A stretch of 33,034 bases of DNA from Hyphomicrobiales bacterium (lineage in GTDB: Bacteria > Pseudomonadota > Alphaproteobacteria > Rhizobiales > CAJQND01): the NCBI GenBank assembly GCA_028285595.1, contig JANQOW010000006.1:1-33034 (forward strand), read 5' to 3'. Within the stretch, counting starts at the first letter, position 1. Each line of letters begins with the position of its first letter. The position numbers and the translations under genes were made by a program. This document shows positions 16,521 through 25,302 of the stretch, piece by piece. The notes under the pieces were generated by a model. That model was not told where the DNA came from. It was given only the letters and a program-made list of their open reading frames with translations, and did no database searches.

Positions 16521-17368
16521 GGTCTGCGACGGTTGCCCTCGGGCCGGTCATCCGCACTGAGAATTTCCGCCAACCCCGTTATGTTGGCCTTTCGCGACGT
16601 TGGCACGCAGAGCATGTTGATGCTGACCACGCCGGGCCAGGCGTTATCGGGATTTCGCGAAAAATTGTCTTTGTTGAAATAGGGCGGTGTATGCCACCAG
16701 GCCCTGTAGCCGGATTGCAGGATGGTTTCGATCAGTTCAGCAGAGTGCTCCACCCGGTCGTTTTCCACATAGAGTATGGGTGCGCAGGCTTTGATCAGGT
16801 CGCGGGCGCCATCCAGTACAGCCTGTTCCATCCCCTCGGCATCAATCTTCAACAAATCGCAGCGCCGCAGGTTCAAACTGTCGAGCGTGATGATGTCAAT
16901 CATCATGCCCGTTTCAACGTCCGGCAGCATATTCAGGGAAACGCCGCCGAAATTGCCCATCACGCTGTAATTGATATCCGGAAACCGCATGCGATCGGCT
17001 TTCGCGCCGCAGGCCTGGTTGTGCGGATAAACGTTGGTGAGACCGTTCAAAGCAAGGTTGGCGCAAAGGTTCTGAAAAACAACTGGCTGGGGCTCGTAGG
17101 CATAAACCCGGCCCCTGGCGCCCACCTTGCGCGCCAGCGCTACAGTGTGGGCCCCCACGTTGGCGCCGACCTCGACGGCCGTGCCGCCGGCGGCGATCAA
17201 TTGCAGAAGGATTTGGGATTCCAGTTCGGAAAACTCGCCATAGTCGATAAGCGCGCGGCCGATATAGGTGTCGTTCGGATTGGCGAGGAACCGGCCGTGG
17301 CGCGTGTCCACAAGCTCGTAATTGACGCCGGGTTCAGCGTCTCTTTCGTGACTTTCCTTCGGCCTCAT
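16517..17368 (-). CDS. FkbM-family SAM-dependent methyltransferase
   Basis: The 283 residues contain a class I SAM-binding fold of the FkbM family: VEVGANVGAHT (motif I), YEPQP at the end of strand 2, and LLKIDAEGME, the family's acidic block. FkbM-type enzymes O-methylate sugars, polyketides or other small molecules; the substrate here is unknown. No glycosyltransferase or polysaccharide genes flank it. It is divergent from the decarboxylase at 17475 across 106 bases and convergent with the Mo enzyme. The long open frame on the other strand (16502-17461) is a shadow, because the motifs read only in this direction. No strong ribosome site precedes the ATG at 17368. Confidence 0.85.
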   Translation of the reverse strand: MRPKESHERDAEPGVNYELVDTRHGRFLANPNDTYIGRALIDYGEFSELESQILLQLIAAGGTAVEVGANVGAHTVALARKVGARGRVYAYEPQPVVFQNLCANLALNGLTNVYPHNQACGAKADRMRFPDINYSVMGNFGGVSLNMLPDVETGMMIDIITLDSLNLRRCDLLKIDAEGMEQAVLDGARDLIKACAPILYVENDRVEHSAELIETILQSGYRAWWHTPPYFNKDNFSRNPDNAWPGVVSINMLCVPTSRKANITGLAEILSADDRPEGNRRRP

Positions 17369-17474
17369 AAGTTACACTTTATAGCCGAAGTTTTGGCTGA
17401 ATTGAACCTGTGCAAGCGGTTTGCAGCGTGGCAAAACAGCCGGGCCGACAAATCCAGGTGAGGTAAGGTTCTGC

Positions 17475-18701
17475 ATGCCGACCGATGAATTCTCAAGTGA
17501 CGTTCAGCCCACACAAGCCGATTTGGCCATCGCCTTTGAGCGTTTGGTGGGGCCGCGGTGTGTACAGCCGGGCGGCGCAGAACTGGCCGGGATGGACATC
17601 TTCCCGCACAAAGGCTTGGGAAGCGCCGATGCCCTGGACCGGACCGCTAAGGTGACTTTGGAGGCGGCGATGGACTTCGCAACTCCAGGATGGTTCGCCC
17701 ACATGGACCCTCCCACACCTTGGGTCACGTGGGCCGCTCAGGCTTGGACTGCAGCGATGAACCAGAACCTCTTGCATCCTGACACCGGCCTCGTCGGGCG
17801 GCACTTGGAGGAGAAGGTGGTCGCGGCTCTCGCTCCCCATTTCGGTATGGACGGGGGCCACATGGTGCCCGGCTCAACCGTAGCCAACTTGACCGCGCTC
17901 TGGGCGGCGCGGGAGCTTGCCGGCGTGCAAGATGTTGTCGCCTCTGAGCTGGCCCATGTGAGTATCCAAAAGGCGGCCCACATATTGGGGTTGAGATATC
18001 GTTCGGTGCCATGCGATGCGGCCGGATGTATTGACGTGAACGCCCTTGGAGATGTGAGCGAGGCCTGCCTCGTGCTCACTGCGGGCACCACCAGTACGGG
18101 CTCGGTAGACCCAATGGTGCCACTGCCGGATGCCGCCTGGGTGCATGTGGATGCTGCATGGGCCGGGCCCTTGCGCCTTTCTGAAAAGCACGCTCCACTG
18201 CTTGCCGGGTTAGAGCGTGCTCAGTCCGTCTCGGTCTCTGCACATAAATGGTTGTGGCAGCCGAAGGATTCCGCGCTCATCTTCTTCGCCGACAGTGCAA
18301 AAGCCCATAAGGCGCTCTCGTTCGGCGGGGCTTATCTGAGCACTCCAAATGTGGGCGTCCTGGGCTCCAGTGCGGCGCGCGCCATACCTCTCGCCGCGAT
18401 GCTGATGGCCTTCGGACGTGAGGGGATTGCGCGACGGCTGGAGGCTTGTATGGCGCTGGCGGAACGGTTTGCCGGGCATCTGTCCGCCGATCAGCGGTTT
18501 GAACTCTGGAACGCGCCCCGCACCGGCGTCATTGCCTGGCGCCGCACCGGTTGCGCCACCGAGCATATGCGGGATCACTTGGCCGCGCAGGGGATCTTCG
18601 TTTCCCAGACCAGGATCGATGGCGAGGATTGGTTGAGGAGCGTTGCCGTTCATCCCGGCATTGATGTGGACGCAGTGTATGCGGCTGCGTGCACTCAGTA
18701 A
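17475..18701 (+). CDS. PLP-dependent decarboxylase family protein (group II type), short
   Basis: The 408 residues have the fold-type I layout of group II amino-acid decarboxylases: MVPGSTVANLTALWAAR (phosphate site), HVDAAWAG with Asp226 for the PLP ring nitrogen, and SVSAHKWLWQPKDS with the Schiff-base Lys258. Family members usually run to about 450-520 residues, so this is a compact form. Decarboxylation of an amino acid to an amine is the expectation, but the substrate cannot be told and some relatives have other activities. The start at 17475 has GAGGTAAGG upstream. The last seven bases overlap the convergent GST gene. Confidence 0.8.
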   Translation: MPTDEFSSDVQPTQADLAIAFERLVGPRCVQPGGAELAGMDIFPHKGLGSADALDRTAKVTLEAAMDFATPGWFAHMDPPTPWVTWAAQAWTAAMNQNLLHPDTGLVGRHLEEKVVAALAPHFGMDGGHMVPGSTVANLTALWAARELAGVQDVVASELAHVSIQKAAHILGLRYRSVPCDAAGCIDVNALGDVSEACLVLTAGTTSTGSVDPMVPLPDAAWVHVDAAWAGPLRLSEKHAPLLAGLERAQSVSVSAHKWLWQPKDSALIFFADSAKAHKALSFGGAYLSTPNVGVLGSSAARAIPLAAMLMAFGREGIARRLEACMALAERFAGHLSADQRFELWNAPRTGVIAWRRTGCATEHMRDHLAAQGIFVSQTRIDGEDWLRSVAVHPGIDVDAVYAAACTQ

Positions 18702-19297
18702 TTCTCGCGCACAGCCCAGGCCCGTTCAAAAGCGGGCCGTGACCGCACGCGCTTGAAGTATGCACCGACCTTGCCCTCCGGCAGTGCCCAGCCGGGTGTG
18801 TTCATCGCCCAGCCGGCGCAATGTCCAAGGATAAGGTCAGGAACAGTAAACTCAGATCCCATAACATACTCATTATCGCCGAGCCGTTCGGCGAGCACCC
18901 CCATAGAGCGCTCAAACTCCCATTTGCAGGTGGCCTTGACGGCCGCCACTCTGTGGTCCTCAGGCAGCACGAAGCTGTGGCGGGCATTGGTCCACAAGAT
19001 GGCGTCCACCTCGTCCAATGCAAAGTGCGCGAAGCTGTCCTGCTTGGCGCGCTCAATGGTTCCAGCCGGTGCCGTCAGCTGTCCGTGTTTGTCGGCGAGA
19101 TATTGGCAAATCGCCACTGAGTCGATGATTGTGTCCGCACCATCTACCAGCGCAGGAACCTTACCGGACGGGTTGACCTTGTTGATCTCCTCCCCATGAG
19201 GTCCGCAAGCGTTCACCTCATAGCTTTCGCCAAGCTCCTCAAGCATCCACACAACGCGGAAGCCGCGCGTTTTTGGCGTCCCTATGACGGTGTACAT
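18695..19297 (-). CDS. Glutathione S-transferase family protein
   Basis: The protein has 200 residues: an N-terminal thioredoxin-like domain (YTVIGTPKTRGFRVVWMLEELG, GKVPALVDG, DSVAICQYLADK) and a C-terminal helical domain (from about residue 85). This is the standard GST layout; conjugation or reduction using glutathione is the general role. The start at 19297 has AGGAGA six bases upstream; an in-frame TTG at 19303 is less likely. It is divergent from the solute-binding protein gene across a 265-base gap in which I see no other gene. Confidence 0.9.
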   Translation of the reverse strand: MYTVIGTPKTRGFRVVWMLEELGESYEVNACGPHGEEINKVNPSGKVPALVDGADTIIDSVAICQYLADKHGQLTAPAGTIERAKQDSFAHFALDEVDAILWTNARHSFVLPEDHRVAAVKATCKWEFERSMGVLAERLGDNEYVMGSEFTVPDLILGHCAGWAMNTPGWALPEGKVGAYFKRVRSRPAFERAWAVRENY

Positions 19298-19562
19298 GGC
19301 CAATCTCCTGAGAAAAGATGCAAATCAGTTGGTCGAAACCCGCCGCCTTCCGATCAAGAGGGAACTGGGGTTCGGCAAAGTTCCAAAAGACCTTGATAAG
19401 CTTTCCTATCCCACGGTCAATCAATAACCTTGTGATGTACTTGCAGATTGCGTTTATCTGGAAAAATGTTGATCATGCGCGGGACGCATTCGTGTGTTGA
19501 GTGGCCGGCCGTGGGAAGCATGCACTGTTTGGCCGGTGGGGAAGGCAATTTGGAGGAAGACT

Positions 19563-21149
19563 ATGCAAAAGTTAGATTATCTGAAGTCCGAGTACAAAGG
19601 CGGTAAGGTCAGCCGCCGTCAGTTTATGGAAGGCGCTCTGGCGCTCGGCATGACCGTGGCGACAGCTTCAGCCTTGGTGTCTGAAGTTCATGCCATGACG
19701 CCCAAGAAGGGCGGCAACATGAAGTTTGGCATCGGTGCGGGCTCGACCACGGATTCCTTGGATCCGGGAACGACCAGCGACACCTACATGCAGCTCACGA
19801 ACTACGGTCTGCGTGGCCATCTGACGGAGATCGGCAAAGACGGCAAGATCCAAGGCGACGTGGCGGAAAGCTATGAGGCTTCGGCAGACGCCAAAACCTG
19901 GACCTTCAAGCTGCGCAAAGGCATCGAGTTCCACAACGGCAAGTCTCTTGATGCTGAAGACGTTGTGGCCTCGTTCAACCATCACAGAGGTGAGGATACC
20001 AAGTCTGCCGCCAAAGGCGTTTTGGCCAGCGTGGACGACATTAAGGCCGACGGCAAGGACACCGTCGTGTTCACTCTGAAGGAGGGCAGCGCCGACTTCC
20101 CATATGCGGCCTCCGACTACCACATCACCATGCTGCCTTCCAAAGACGGAAAGGTCATGTGGGAGAAGGGTGAGGGCTCCGGCGCCTACATTCTGGAGAG
20201 CTACGAGCCCGGCGTGAAAACCGTCATGAAACGCAATCCGAACTACTGGAAGGAAGGTGCGGGCAACTTTGACAGCGTGGAAATCCTTGCGATCAAAGAC
20301 GTGGTTGCACGGACCAATGCGCTGACCTCTGGCGAGATCCACGCCATGGACCGTTGCGACCTGAAAACGGTGCACCTCTTGAAGCGGAACAAAGCGCTTC
20401 GCGTAGAGCAGGAAACCGGCACGCAGCACTACTCGATCCCGATGATCACCACGACGGCACCGTTCGACAACAACGACATCCGCACGGCGCTGAAGTATGC
20501 GATTGACCGCGAAGCGATGGTGAAAACGATCCTGCGCGGCTACGGGCAGGTGGCCAACGACCATCCGATCAGCCCGGCCAATCCATTCTTCAACAAGGAT
20601 CTGGAGATCCGGTCTTATGACCCGGACAAAGCCAAGTTCCACATGAAGAAGGCTGGTGTTGATTCCATCAAAGTGGATCTAAGCGCATCGGATGCTGCCT
20701 TCGGCGGTGCCGTGGACGCAGCCGTGCTCTACAAAGAGCACGCCGCAAAGGCCGGCATCGACATCAATGTGGTCCGCGAATCCAATGACGGGTACTGGTC
20801 CAACGTTTGGATGAAGAAGCCTTGGTGCATGTGCTACTGGGGCGGCCGACCGACGGAAGACTGGATGTTCTCCATCGCTTACGCCAAGGGCGCAAACTGG
20901 AACGACACGTTCTGGGATCACGAGCGTTTCAATAAGCTGCTGGTAGAGGCCCGCGCGGAGCTTGATCCTGAGAAGCGCCGCGGCAAGTACTATGAGATGC
21001 AGCAGATCGTCCGTGATGACGGCGGTGTGGTTATCCCGATGTACGCATCCTACGTCTTTGCAATGTCCACCAAGGTGGCCCACGGCCAGATGGCGGCCAA
21101 CTGGGATATGGATGGCAACAAAGCCGCGGAACGCTGGTGGTTCGCATAA
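19563..21149 (+). CDS. Tat-exported solute-binding protein, ABC transporter family 5 (peptide/opine type)
   Basis: This is a 528-residue periplasmic binding protein of the DppA/OppA class (SBP family 5). The N-terminus has a twin-arginine signal, SRRQFM at residues 17-22, followed by a hydrophobic stretch and likely cleavage after VHA44. The family blocks follow: LAESYE-like VAESYEASADAKTWTFKLRKGIEFHNGK, VKRNPNYW-like MKRNPNYWKEG, and IRTALKYAIDREAMV. Ligands of this class include peptides, opines and other compounds; nothing here fixes it. The start has TTGGAGGAAG upstream. No permease or ATPase gene follows; a strong terminator comes 25 bases after the stop, so it is transcribed alone. Confidence 0.93.
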   Translation: MQKLDYLKSEYKGGKVSRRQFMEGALALGMTVATASALVSEVHAMTPKKGGNMKFGIGAGSTTDSLDPGTTSDTYMQLTNYGLRGHLTEIGKDGKIQGDVAESYEASADAKTWTFKLRKGIEFHNGKSLDAEDVVASFNHHRGEDTKSAAKGVLASVDDIKADGKDTVVFTLKEGSADFPYAASDYHITMLPSKDGKVMWEKGEGSGAYILESYEPGVKTVMKRNPNYWKEGAGNFDSVEILAIKDVVARTNALTSGEIHAMDRCDLKTVHLLKRNKALRVEQETGTQHYSIPMITTTAPFDNNDIRTALKYAIDREAMVKTILRGYGQVANDHPISPANPFFNKDLEIRSYDPDKAKFHMKKAGVDSIKVDLSASDAAFGGAVDAAVLYKEHAAKAGIDINVVRESNDGYWSNVWMKKPWCMCYWGGRPTEDWMFSIAYAKGANWNDTFWDHERFNKLLVEARAELDPEKRRGKYYEMQQIVRDDGGVVIPMYASYVFAMSTKVAHGQMAANWDMDGNKAAERWWFA

Positions 21150-21174
21150 CCGCTTGACGCGATACGACTGGAAG

Positions 21175-21209
21175 GCGGCCCGGTGCTCTCGTACCGGGCC
21201 GCTTTTTTT
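21175..21209 (+). terminator. Strong intrinsic terminator after the solute-binding protein
   Basis: A ten-base-pair stem (GCGGCCCGGT at 21175-21184 with ACCGGGCCGC at 21193-21202) has an eight-base loop and is followed by seven Ts. The T run ends two bases before the stop of the convergent GST-like gene. It is the clearest terminator in the window. Confidence 0.95.
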
Positions 21210-21211
21210 GA

Positions 21212-21931
21212 TCAGGCGGCTTCAGCCAGAGGCAGTTCGGGAAAGTACTGGGCGCGCATGCGTTGGCTGTACGCCACCAGATTGGGGTGCTGCTTGACTG
21301 CGTCGATGGCGGGATGATCGAACAGCGACACCAGTGCTGAGGCCACAAAAGCATAGCAACTGGCGTCATAGCCGCAGGGGCGCTCGCCCAAAAGATATGG
21401 CTTGTCGCCGAGGATGTTGGCGAGCGCGGCGTAGTCTTGCCGGGCCAGCCGCAAAAGCTCTTCACCCGAATGCCGGCCCAGCCCCTGACCCCAAAGATTG
21501 CGGCGCACTTCTTTGCGCACCATCCACACCACCAGGGAGCGAAAAGGTGCCGGGATTTCGTTGAAGAACATTCTGGGACCCTTGTTGAAGTTGTCATTGT
21601 CCATCCAACGGGCATCCACGAGGATCCAATAGAGATGATCTTCCAGCATCTTCTCCACCGACCAGCCCACCGCGAGCGCCTCGTCGCTGTAGCCGCCAGA
21701 GAAGTCCACACCGTGCGCATCTTCCAAATGCATCTTGATGAGAGAGGAATCAGCGATCTGCTTGCCGTCATCGCTGATGAAGGGCAGCTTGGCTTTCGGC
21801 GCTTTGCGCACGTCACCGACCTCGACCCTATGCTCCAGACCAGAAAGCTTCAGTAACATCAGCGCCTTGATGACGAACGGGCTGGGGTCTGCCTCTGCGA
21901 ATGCCGGGCCAAACGTGTAAACGGTAATCAT
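21212..21931 (-). CDS. GST-fold protein of the metaxin/FAX-like type
   Basis: The 239 residues have a thioredoxin-like N-domain (TVYTFGPAFAEADPSPFVIKA, KLPFISDDGKQIADSSLI) and a helical C-domain with the GEKPYLLG-type GDKPYLLGERPCGYDAS. This pattern resembles bacterial GST-like proteins related to metaxin, FAX and Cdr. Their substrate is generally unknown and detoxification is the usual guess. AAGGAGA lies eight bases before the ATG at 21931. It is divergent from the WYL regulator, and the inverted-repeat operator at 21965-21998 falls on its promoter, where a TATTAT -10-like box can be read. Control by that regulator is therefore likely. Confidence 0.82.
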   Translation of the reverse strand: MITVYTFGPAFAEADPSPFVIKALMLLKLSGLEHRVEVGDVRKAPKAKLPFISDDGKQIADSSLIKMHLEDAHGVDFSGGYSDEALAVGWSVEKMLEDHLYWILVDARWMDNDNFNKGPRMFFNEIPAPFRSLVVWMVRKEVRRNLWGQGLGRHSGEELLRLARQDYAALANILGDKPYLLGERPCGYDASCYAFVASALVSLFDHPAIDAVKQHPNLVAYSQRMRAQYFPELPLAEAA

Positions 21932-21964
21932 CGACCGATCTCCTTATTGCGTGTTGCCCCATAA

Positions 21965-21998
21965 TACTGACAATCTACTGACATCAAGCTGTCAGTAG
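21965..21998. promoter_or_regulatory. Operator: three TACTGACA half-sites between GST-like gene and WYL regulator
   Basis: A perfect nine-base inverted repeat (CTACTGACA at 21975-21983 and TGTCAGTAG at 21990-21998, six-base spacer) is joined by a third copy of TACTGACA at 21965-21972 in direct orientation. It lies in the 88-base gap between the two divergent genes, overlapping the likely leftward promoter. This is what a dimeric HTH regulator binding its own control region would need; the YafY-type protein at 22020 is the natural candidate. Confidence 0.8.
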
Positions 21999-22019
21999 AC
22001 CTATGGCAATGTGCAGCCC

Positions 22020-22763
22020 ATGAGACGCGCCGACCGACTAATGCAGATCATTCAGATACTCCGCCGCGAGAGCCGGCCGGTGACGGCCAGTGCCATTGCA
22101 GAGGAGTTGGAGGTCACGCCTCGCACCATATACCGCGATATGGTCTCGCTGCAGGCCAATAACGTGCCCGTGGCAGGGGAGGCCGGCGTTGGATACGTGC
22201 TGGGCCAGGGCTTTGACTTGCCGCCCCTCATGTTCTCAGCCAACGAACTGGAAGCTCTCATGTTGGGCGCGCGGATGGTGGAGGCCCGCGGCGACAAGCA
22301 ACTCGTGCGCGCCGCCCGTGATGCCATTGCCAAGATCGGCACGGTGGTGCCCGATGATTTGAGGCCTGTTCTGCTGGAAGCGCCCCTGTTTGCCTCTGAC
22401 TATGCTGTTCAAGAGCAGGACAATGTGGATGTGGCTCCGCTCCGCGAGGCGATCCGCCGGGGCGTTAAGGTGACGATTTCCTACGTTGATGAAAACGGCC
22501 GCTCAAGCGAGCGGATAATCTGGCCATTGGCGATCGGTTACATGGTGACCGTGCGCATGGTTGTGGCGTGGTGCGAGCTAAGGGAAGACTTCCGGCATTT
22601 CCGCACAGACCGGATACAGACCATGGACGTGTTGGAAACCCGCTACAAAGAGCGCCGGCACGTCTTGATGAAGCGTTGGCGCGCCCACGAAGAGGCGCAA
22701 AAAGCGCAAACAGAGTGCAACCCGCGAAATCGTGAACGCAATGTGAATGATCGGATCAGGTGA
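22020..22763 (+). CDS. YafY-type HTH/WYL transcriptional regulator
   Basis: The 247 residues comprise an N-terminal winged HTH (MRRADRLMQIIQILR, with PRTIYRDMVSLQANNVPV as recognition region, about 1-60) and a C-terminal WYL-type domain. The C-terminal domain has PLAIGYMVTVRMVVAWCELREDFRHFRTDRI, the block typical of the YafY group. WYL domains sense ligands such as nucleic acids or small molecules in some members. I choose the ATG at 22020 because family members begin MRRADRL; a GTG at 22011 is also in frame. No clear ribosome site is seen. The basic 40-residue tail is unusual. It probably controls the divergent GST-like gene and itself through 21965-21998. Confidence 0.88.
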   Translation: MRRADRLMQIIQILRRESRPVTASAIAEELEVTPRTIYRDMVSLQANNVPVAGEAGVGYVLGQGFDLPPLMFSANELEALMLGARMVEARGDKQLVRAARDAIAKIGTVVPDDLRPVLLEAPLFASDYAVQEQDNVDVAPLREAIRRGVKVTISYVDENGRSSERIIWPLAIGYMVTVRMVVAWCELREDFRHFRTDRIQTMDVLETRYKERRHVLMKRWRAHEEAQKAQTECNPRNRERNVNDRIR

Positions 22764-22822
22764 ACCTGAACGTATCGTTACTATATTGATAATTAAACCT
22801 CTGTTTTGGAAAGACAAAATCT

Positions 22823-23224
22823 ATGCCGTCTAACATCGCATCATTAAAACGCTTTGCTGCCGCTGCTTCTGTGGCCACCGCGGTGGTGCTTTTCGCCGGT
22901 GCCCAGCTCGCCAACGCGACAACCGACATCGCGCCCTCTCAGCCCCCGAGCGACTTGAAGGCCAATATCGGTTTTTTGACGCTGATCCAGCTGCCTTGCG
23001 CCTATTCGCCTGCTTTTCCGGGGGCGAGGGACGGCCGCATGACCCTTTTCAACCCAACCAGCAAGAACATTGACCGGGGGCGCCCCGTCACTTACCGGCT
23101 TTCAGCCACTGGAGAAGATTTTACCGTGCACCTGAAATCAGATGCGGCCCCGCGCCAAGTCACAACCGTTGCTCATCGTCACGCTGAGGTGAGCCGGTGT
23201 GAAGCGTGGACCTATATTCGCTGA
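22823..23224 (+). CDS. Exported protein, unknown function
   Basis: This is a 133-residue protein I do not recognise. A signal peptide covers about residues 1-32 (positive LKR, then a long Ala/Val stretch, ending QLANA). The mature part has two cysteines, Cys59 in LPCAYS and Cys126 in SRCEAW, which could form a disulfide in the periplasm. The sequence RMTLFNPTSKNIDRGRPVTYRL has alternating character suggestive of a small beta fold. GGAAAGACAAAAT at 22808-22820 precedes the start and recurs at 14070 before another small exported gene. It lies 59 bases after the WYL regulator, in the same direction. Confidence 0.7.
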   Translation: MPSNIASLKRFAAAASVATAVVLFAGAQLANATTDIAPSQPPSDLKANIGFLTLIQLPCAYSPAFPGARDGRMTLFNPTSKNIDRGRPVTYRLSATGEDFTVHLKSDAAPRQVTTVAHRHAEVSRCEAWTYIR

Positions 23225-23246
23225 AAAGTGCTGAAATGAGCGCAAA

Positions 23247-23277
23247 TCGGGCAAGTCTTGGCCACAAACCTGCCCGA
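23247..23277 (+). terminator. Possible weak terminator after the exported-protein gene
   Basis: A seven-base stem (TCGGGCA with TGCCCGA) has a 17-base loop and is followed after six bases by CTTTTAGG. The long loop and distant T run make it doubtful. The rest of the gap to 23398 shows no other gene. Confidence 0.35.
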
Positions 23278-23398
23278 ATCGGCTTTTAGGCGCAACTGCA
23301 GGTGCGGAGATGAACGTGAGATGAACGCGCGATTCAGTAACCGCTCAGTTGAATAGTGGCAAAGAAAGTCCCAGACTTGATATGGGATTGAGGACGAG

Positions 23399-23554
23399 AT
23401 GTCTGAGAACATAAAAGCCCGCCGGATGATGCTTATGCTGATTGCTGCTGGAATGGCAGGAGCAGTGGCTGTGTTGTTGAAGGTGATTATGATTGATCTG
23501 CCCAAAGTGGCGGACACCATGATCCCAGTGCTCAAGATTATGGCAACCGGCTAA
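23399..23554 (+). CDS. Small single-pass membrane protein, 51 residues
   Basis: A short frame starting MSENIKARRMM and ending KIMATG is followed by TAA. A GAGGA ribosome site lies five bases before the ATG. Residues 10-32 are strongly hydrophobic (LMLIAAGMAGAVAVLLKVIM) after a positive KARR, giving one predicted membrane helix with the N-terminus inside. It stops exactly one base before the purN stop on the other strand. I do not recognise a family. The good ribosome site and the sensible topology support a real gene, but its length leaves doubt. Confidence 0.55.
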   Translation: MSENIKARRMMLMLIAAGMAGAVAVLLKVIMIDLPKVADTMIPVLKIMATG

Positions 23555-24211
23555 TCAACCCGTCTTTGCCGGCGACAGCAGTGCCGGCTGATCCAAATCC
23601 TTCCCTTCAAATCGAACCTTTTCCCCGGCGACGCGGACGGTCCCGTTGGCGACCAATTCCAGCGCCATGGGGTAAAGCGCATGCTCTGCTTCCAGAACCC
23701 GGGCGGCAAGGCGCTCATCTGTGTCATCGGCATGGACCGGCACCGCGGCTTGCGCGATGATCGGGCCTTGATCCATTTGCGAGCGCACATAGTGAACGGT
23801 ACAGCCAGTAATGCGCCCGCCATCACGGATCACCCGCCGGTGGGTGTCCAACCCCTTGTAGGAGGGCAACAGCGAAGGGTGAATATTGATCATCCGGTTG
23901 TGCCAGGCCGTCACAAACTCATCGGTGAGCAGCCGCATGAAGCCCGCAAGGCACACCAATTCCACATCGGCCGCGTCCAACTCCGCCTGAACCGCCGCCT
24001 CAAACTGAGGACGGTCCTCGAACGCCTTATGATCGATCGCCTTTGTCTGAATGCCGGCGGCCGCGGCTTTGGCGAGCCCGGGGGCGTCCGGCACATTAGA
24101 CAGAACCAGAACAATCTCCGCCGGAAACGTGTCTATCGCTGAGGCCTCCATGAGCGCGACCATGTTGGAGCCGCGACCGGATATGAGAATGGCCGTTCTC
24201 TTGCGGCTCAT
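23555..24211 (-). CDS. purN: PurN, phosphoribosylglycinamide formyltransferase
   Basis: PurN transfers a formyl group from 10-formyltetrahydrofolate to GAR in purine synthesis. The 218-residue protein has [10 protein letters not shown] at the N-terminus (phosphoribosyl site), [12 protein letters not shown] with the catalytic Asn and His, and the [16 protein letters not shown] block with the catalytic Asp. The ATG at 24211 overlaps the purM stop (ATGA), so the two are translated together; an upstream ATG at 24218-24220 is less likely. The end abuts the small membrane-protein gene on the other strand. Confidence 0.96.
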   Translation of the reverse strand: MSRKRTAILISGRGSNMVALMEASAIDTFPAEIVLVLSNVPDAPGLAKAAAAGIQTKAIDHKAFEDRPQFEAAVQAELDAADVELVCLAGFMRLLTDEFVTAWHNRMINIHPSLLPSYKGLDTHRRVIRDGGRITGCTVHYVRSQMDQGPIIAQAAVPVHADDTDERLAARVLEAEHALYPMALELVANGTVRVAGEKVRFEGKDLDQPALLSPAKTG

Positions 24212-25302
24212 CGCGCCCATCCCAGAGTGCCGGCATAGTCCACCTGTTCGTTCCCTGAGGCGGCCTCCACGGTCCCGATGACCGTCACCGCTTCGCCTTC
24301 TTGTTCAAGGCACGCCGACACCTCATCCTGGTCCCCGGGCGCAACCACCAGCACCATGCCGGTGCCGCAGTTGAAGGTGCGCAGCATCTCCTTGTCCGCA
24401 ATCCCGCCGGCTGACGCCAGCCAGCCAAAAACGGCGGGAGGCGACAGACGGTCCAAATGAACCTCAACACCCAATCCGTCCGGGAGGACCCGCGGGATGT
24501 TTTCAGAGTATCCACCCCCGGTAATGTGCGACATGGCTTTTACGGCGCCGGTTTGTTTGATGGCCGCAAGCAGCGGCTTCACGTAGATCCGCGTGGGCTC
24601 CAGAAGCGCTTCGGCCAGGGTGCAAGAGGCAGCGAAAGGCGAGGGGGCGGAGAGCTCCAGTCGCTCCTGCTCAATGATGCGCCGAATGAGCGAGTACCCG
24701 TTTGAGTGTGGCCCTGAGGAGGCCAGACCAAGGAGCACGTCCCCTGAGGCAATGTCATCGCGCGGGAGCAGGGCGCCGCGCTCAGCCGCGCCCACTGAGA
24801 ATCCGGCCAGATCATAGTCCCCATCTGCATACATACCCGGCATCTCAGCCGTCTCGCCGCCAATCAGCGCGCAGCCGGCCTGCTTGCAGCCCTCAGCGAT
24901 GCCCGCCACCACGTCACGCGCCGTCTCAACGGACAGATGGCCCGTGGCAAAGTAGTCCAGAAAGAACAAAGGCTCGGCCCCTTGAACGATGAGATCGTTC
25001 ACACACATGGCCACAAGATCAATGCCAACGCCCTTATGCATTCCGCTGTCGATGGCGAGCTTGAGCTTTGTGCCCACACCATCATTGGCTGCCACCAGAA
25101 CCGGGTCCTGGAACCCAGCCGCCTTCAGGTCGAACAACCCGCCAAATCCGCCCAGTTCGCCGTCCGCGCCCGGGCGCCTGGTGGCCTTCGTCAACGGTTT
25201 GATGGCATCGACCAGCGCATTGCCAGCGTCAATGTCTACCCCGGCATCCTTATAGGTAAGGCCATTGGACGGCGGGGAAGAGGGGGCGTTAGGATCGGCC
25301 AT
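24208..25302 (-). CDS. purM: PurM, phosphoribosylformylglycinamidine cyclo-ligase
   Basis: PurM (AIR synthetase) closes the imidazole ring of the purine, using ATP. The 364 residues show the family blocks: [65 protein letters not shown] and [17 protein letters not shown] start at the ATG at 25302, which has AAAGGA just upstream. ATGs or extensions at 25317 and beyond would add a tail not typical of the family. It forms a two-gene operon with purN through the ATGA overlap and is divergent from the DUF2066 gene. Confidence 0.95.
   Translation of the reverse strand: MADPNAPSSPPSNGLTYKDAGVDIDAGNALVDAIKPLTKATRRPGADGELGGFGGLFDLKAAGFQDPVLVAANDGVGTKLKLAIDSGMHKGVGIDLVAMCVNDLIVQGAEPLFFLDYFATGHLSVETARDVVAGIAEGCKQAGCALIGGETAEMPGMYADGDYDLAGFSVGAAERGALLPRDDIASGDVLLGLASSGPHSNGYSLIRRIIEQERLELSAPSPFAASCTLAEALLEPTRIYVKPLLAAIKQTGAVKAMSHITGGGYSENIPRVLPDGLGVEVHLDRLSPPAVFGWLASAGGIADKEMLRTFNCGTGMVLVVAPGDQDEVSACLEQEGEAVTVIGTVEAASGNEQVDYAGTLGWAR

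Noticed and set aside
16502..17461. 319-residue open frame on the + strand opposite the FkbM gene
   Set aside because: It has no recognisable motif and mirrors a gene whose SAM-binding motifs are clear; long shadow frames are common in GC-rich DNA.
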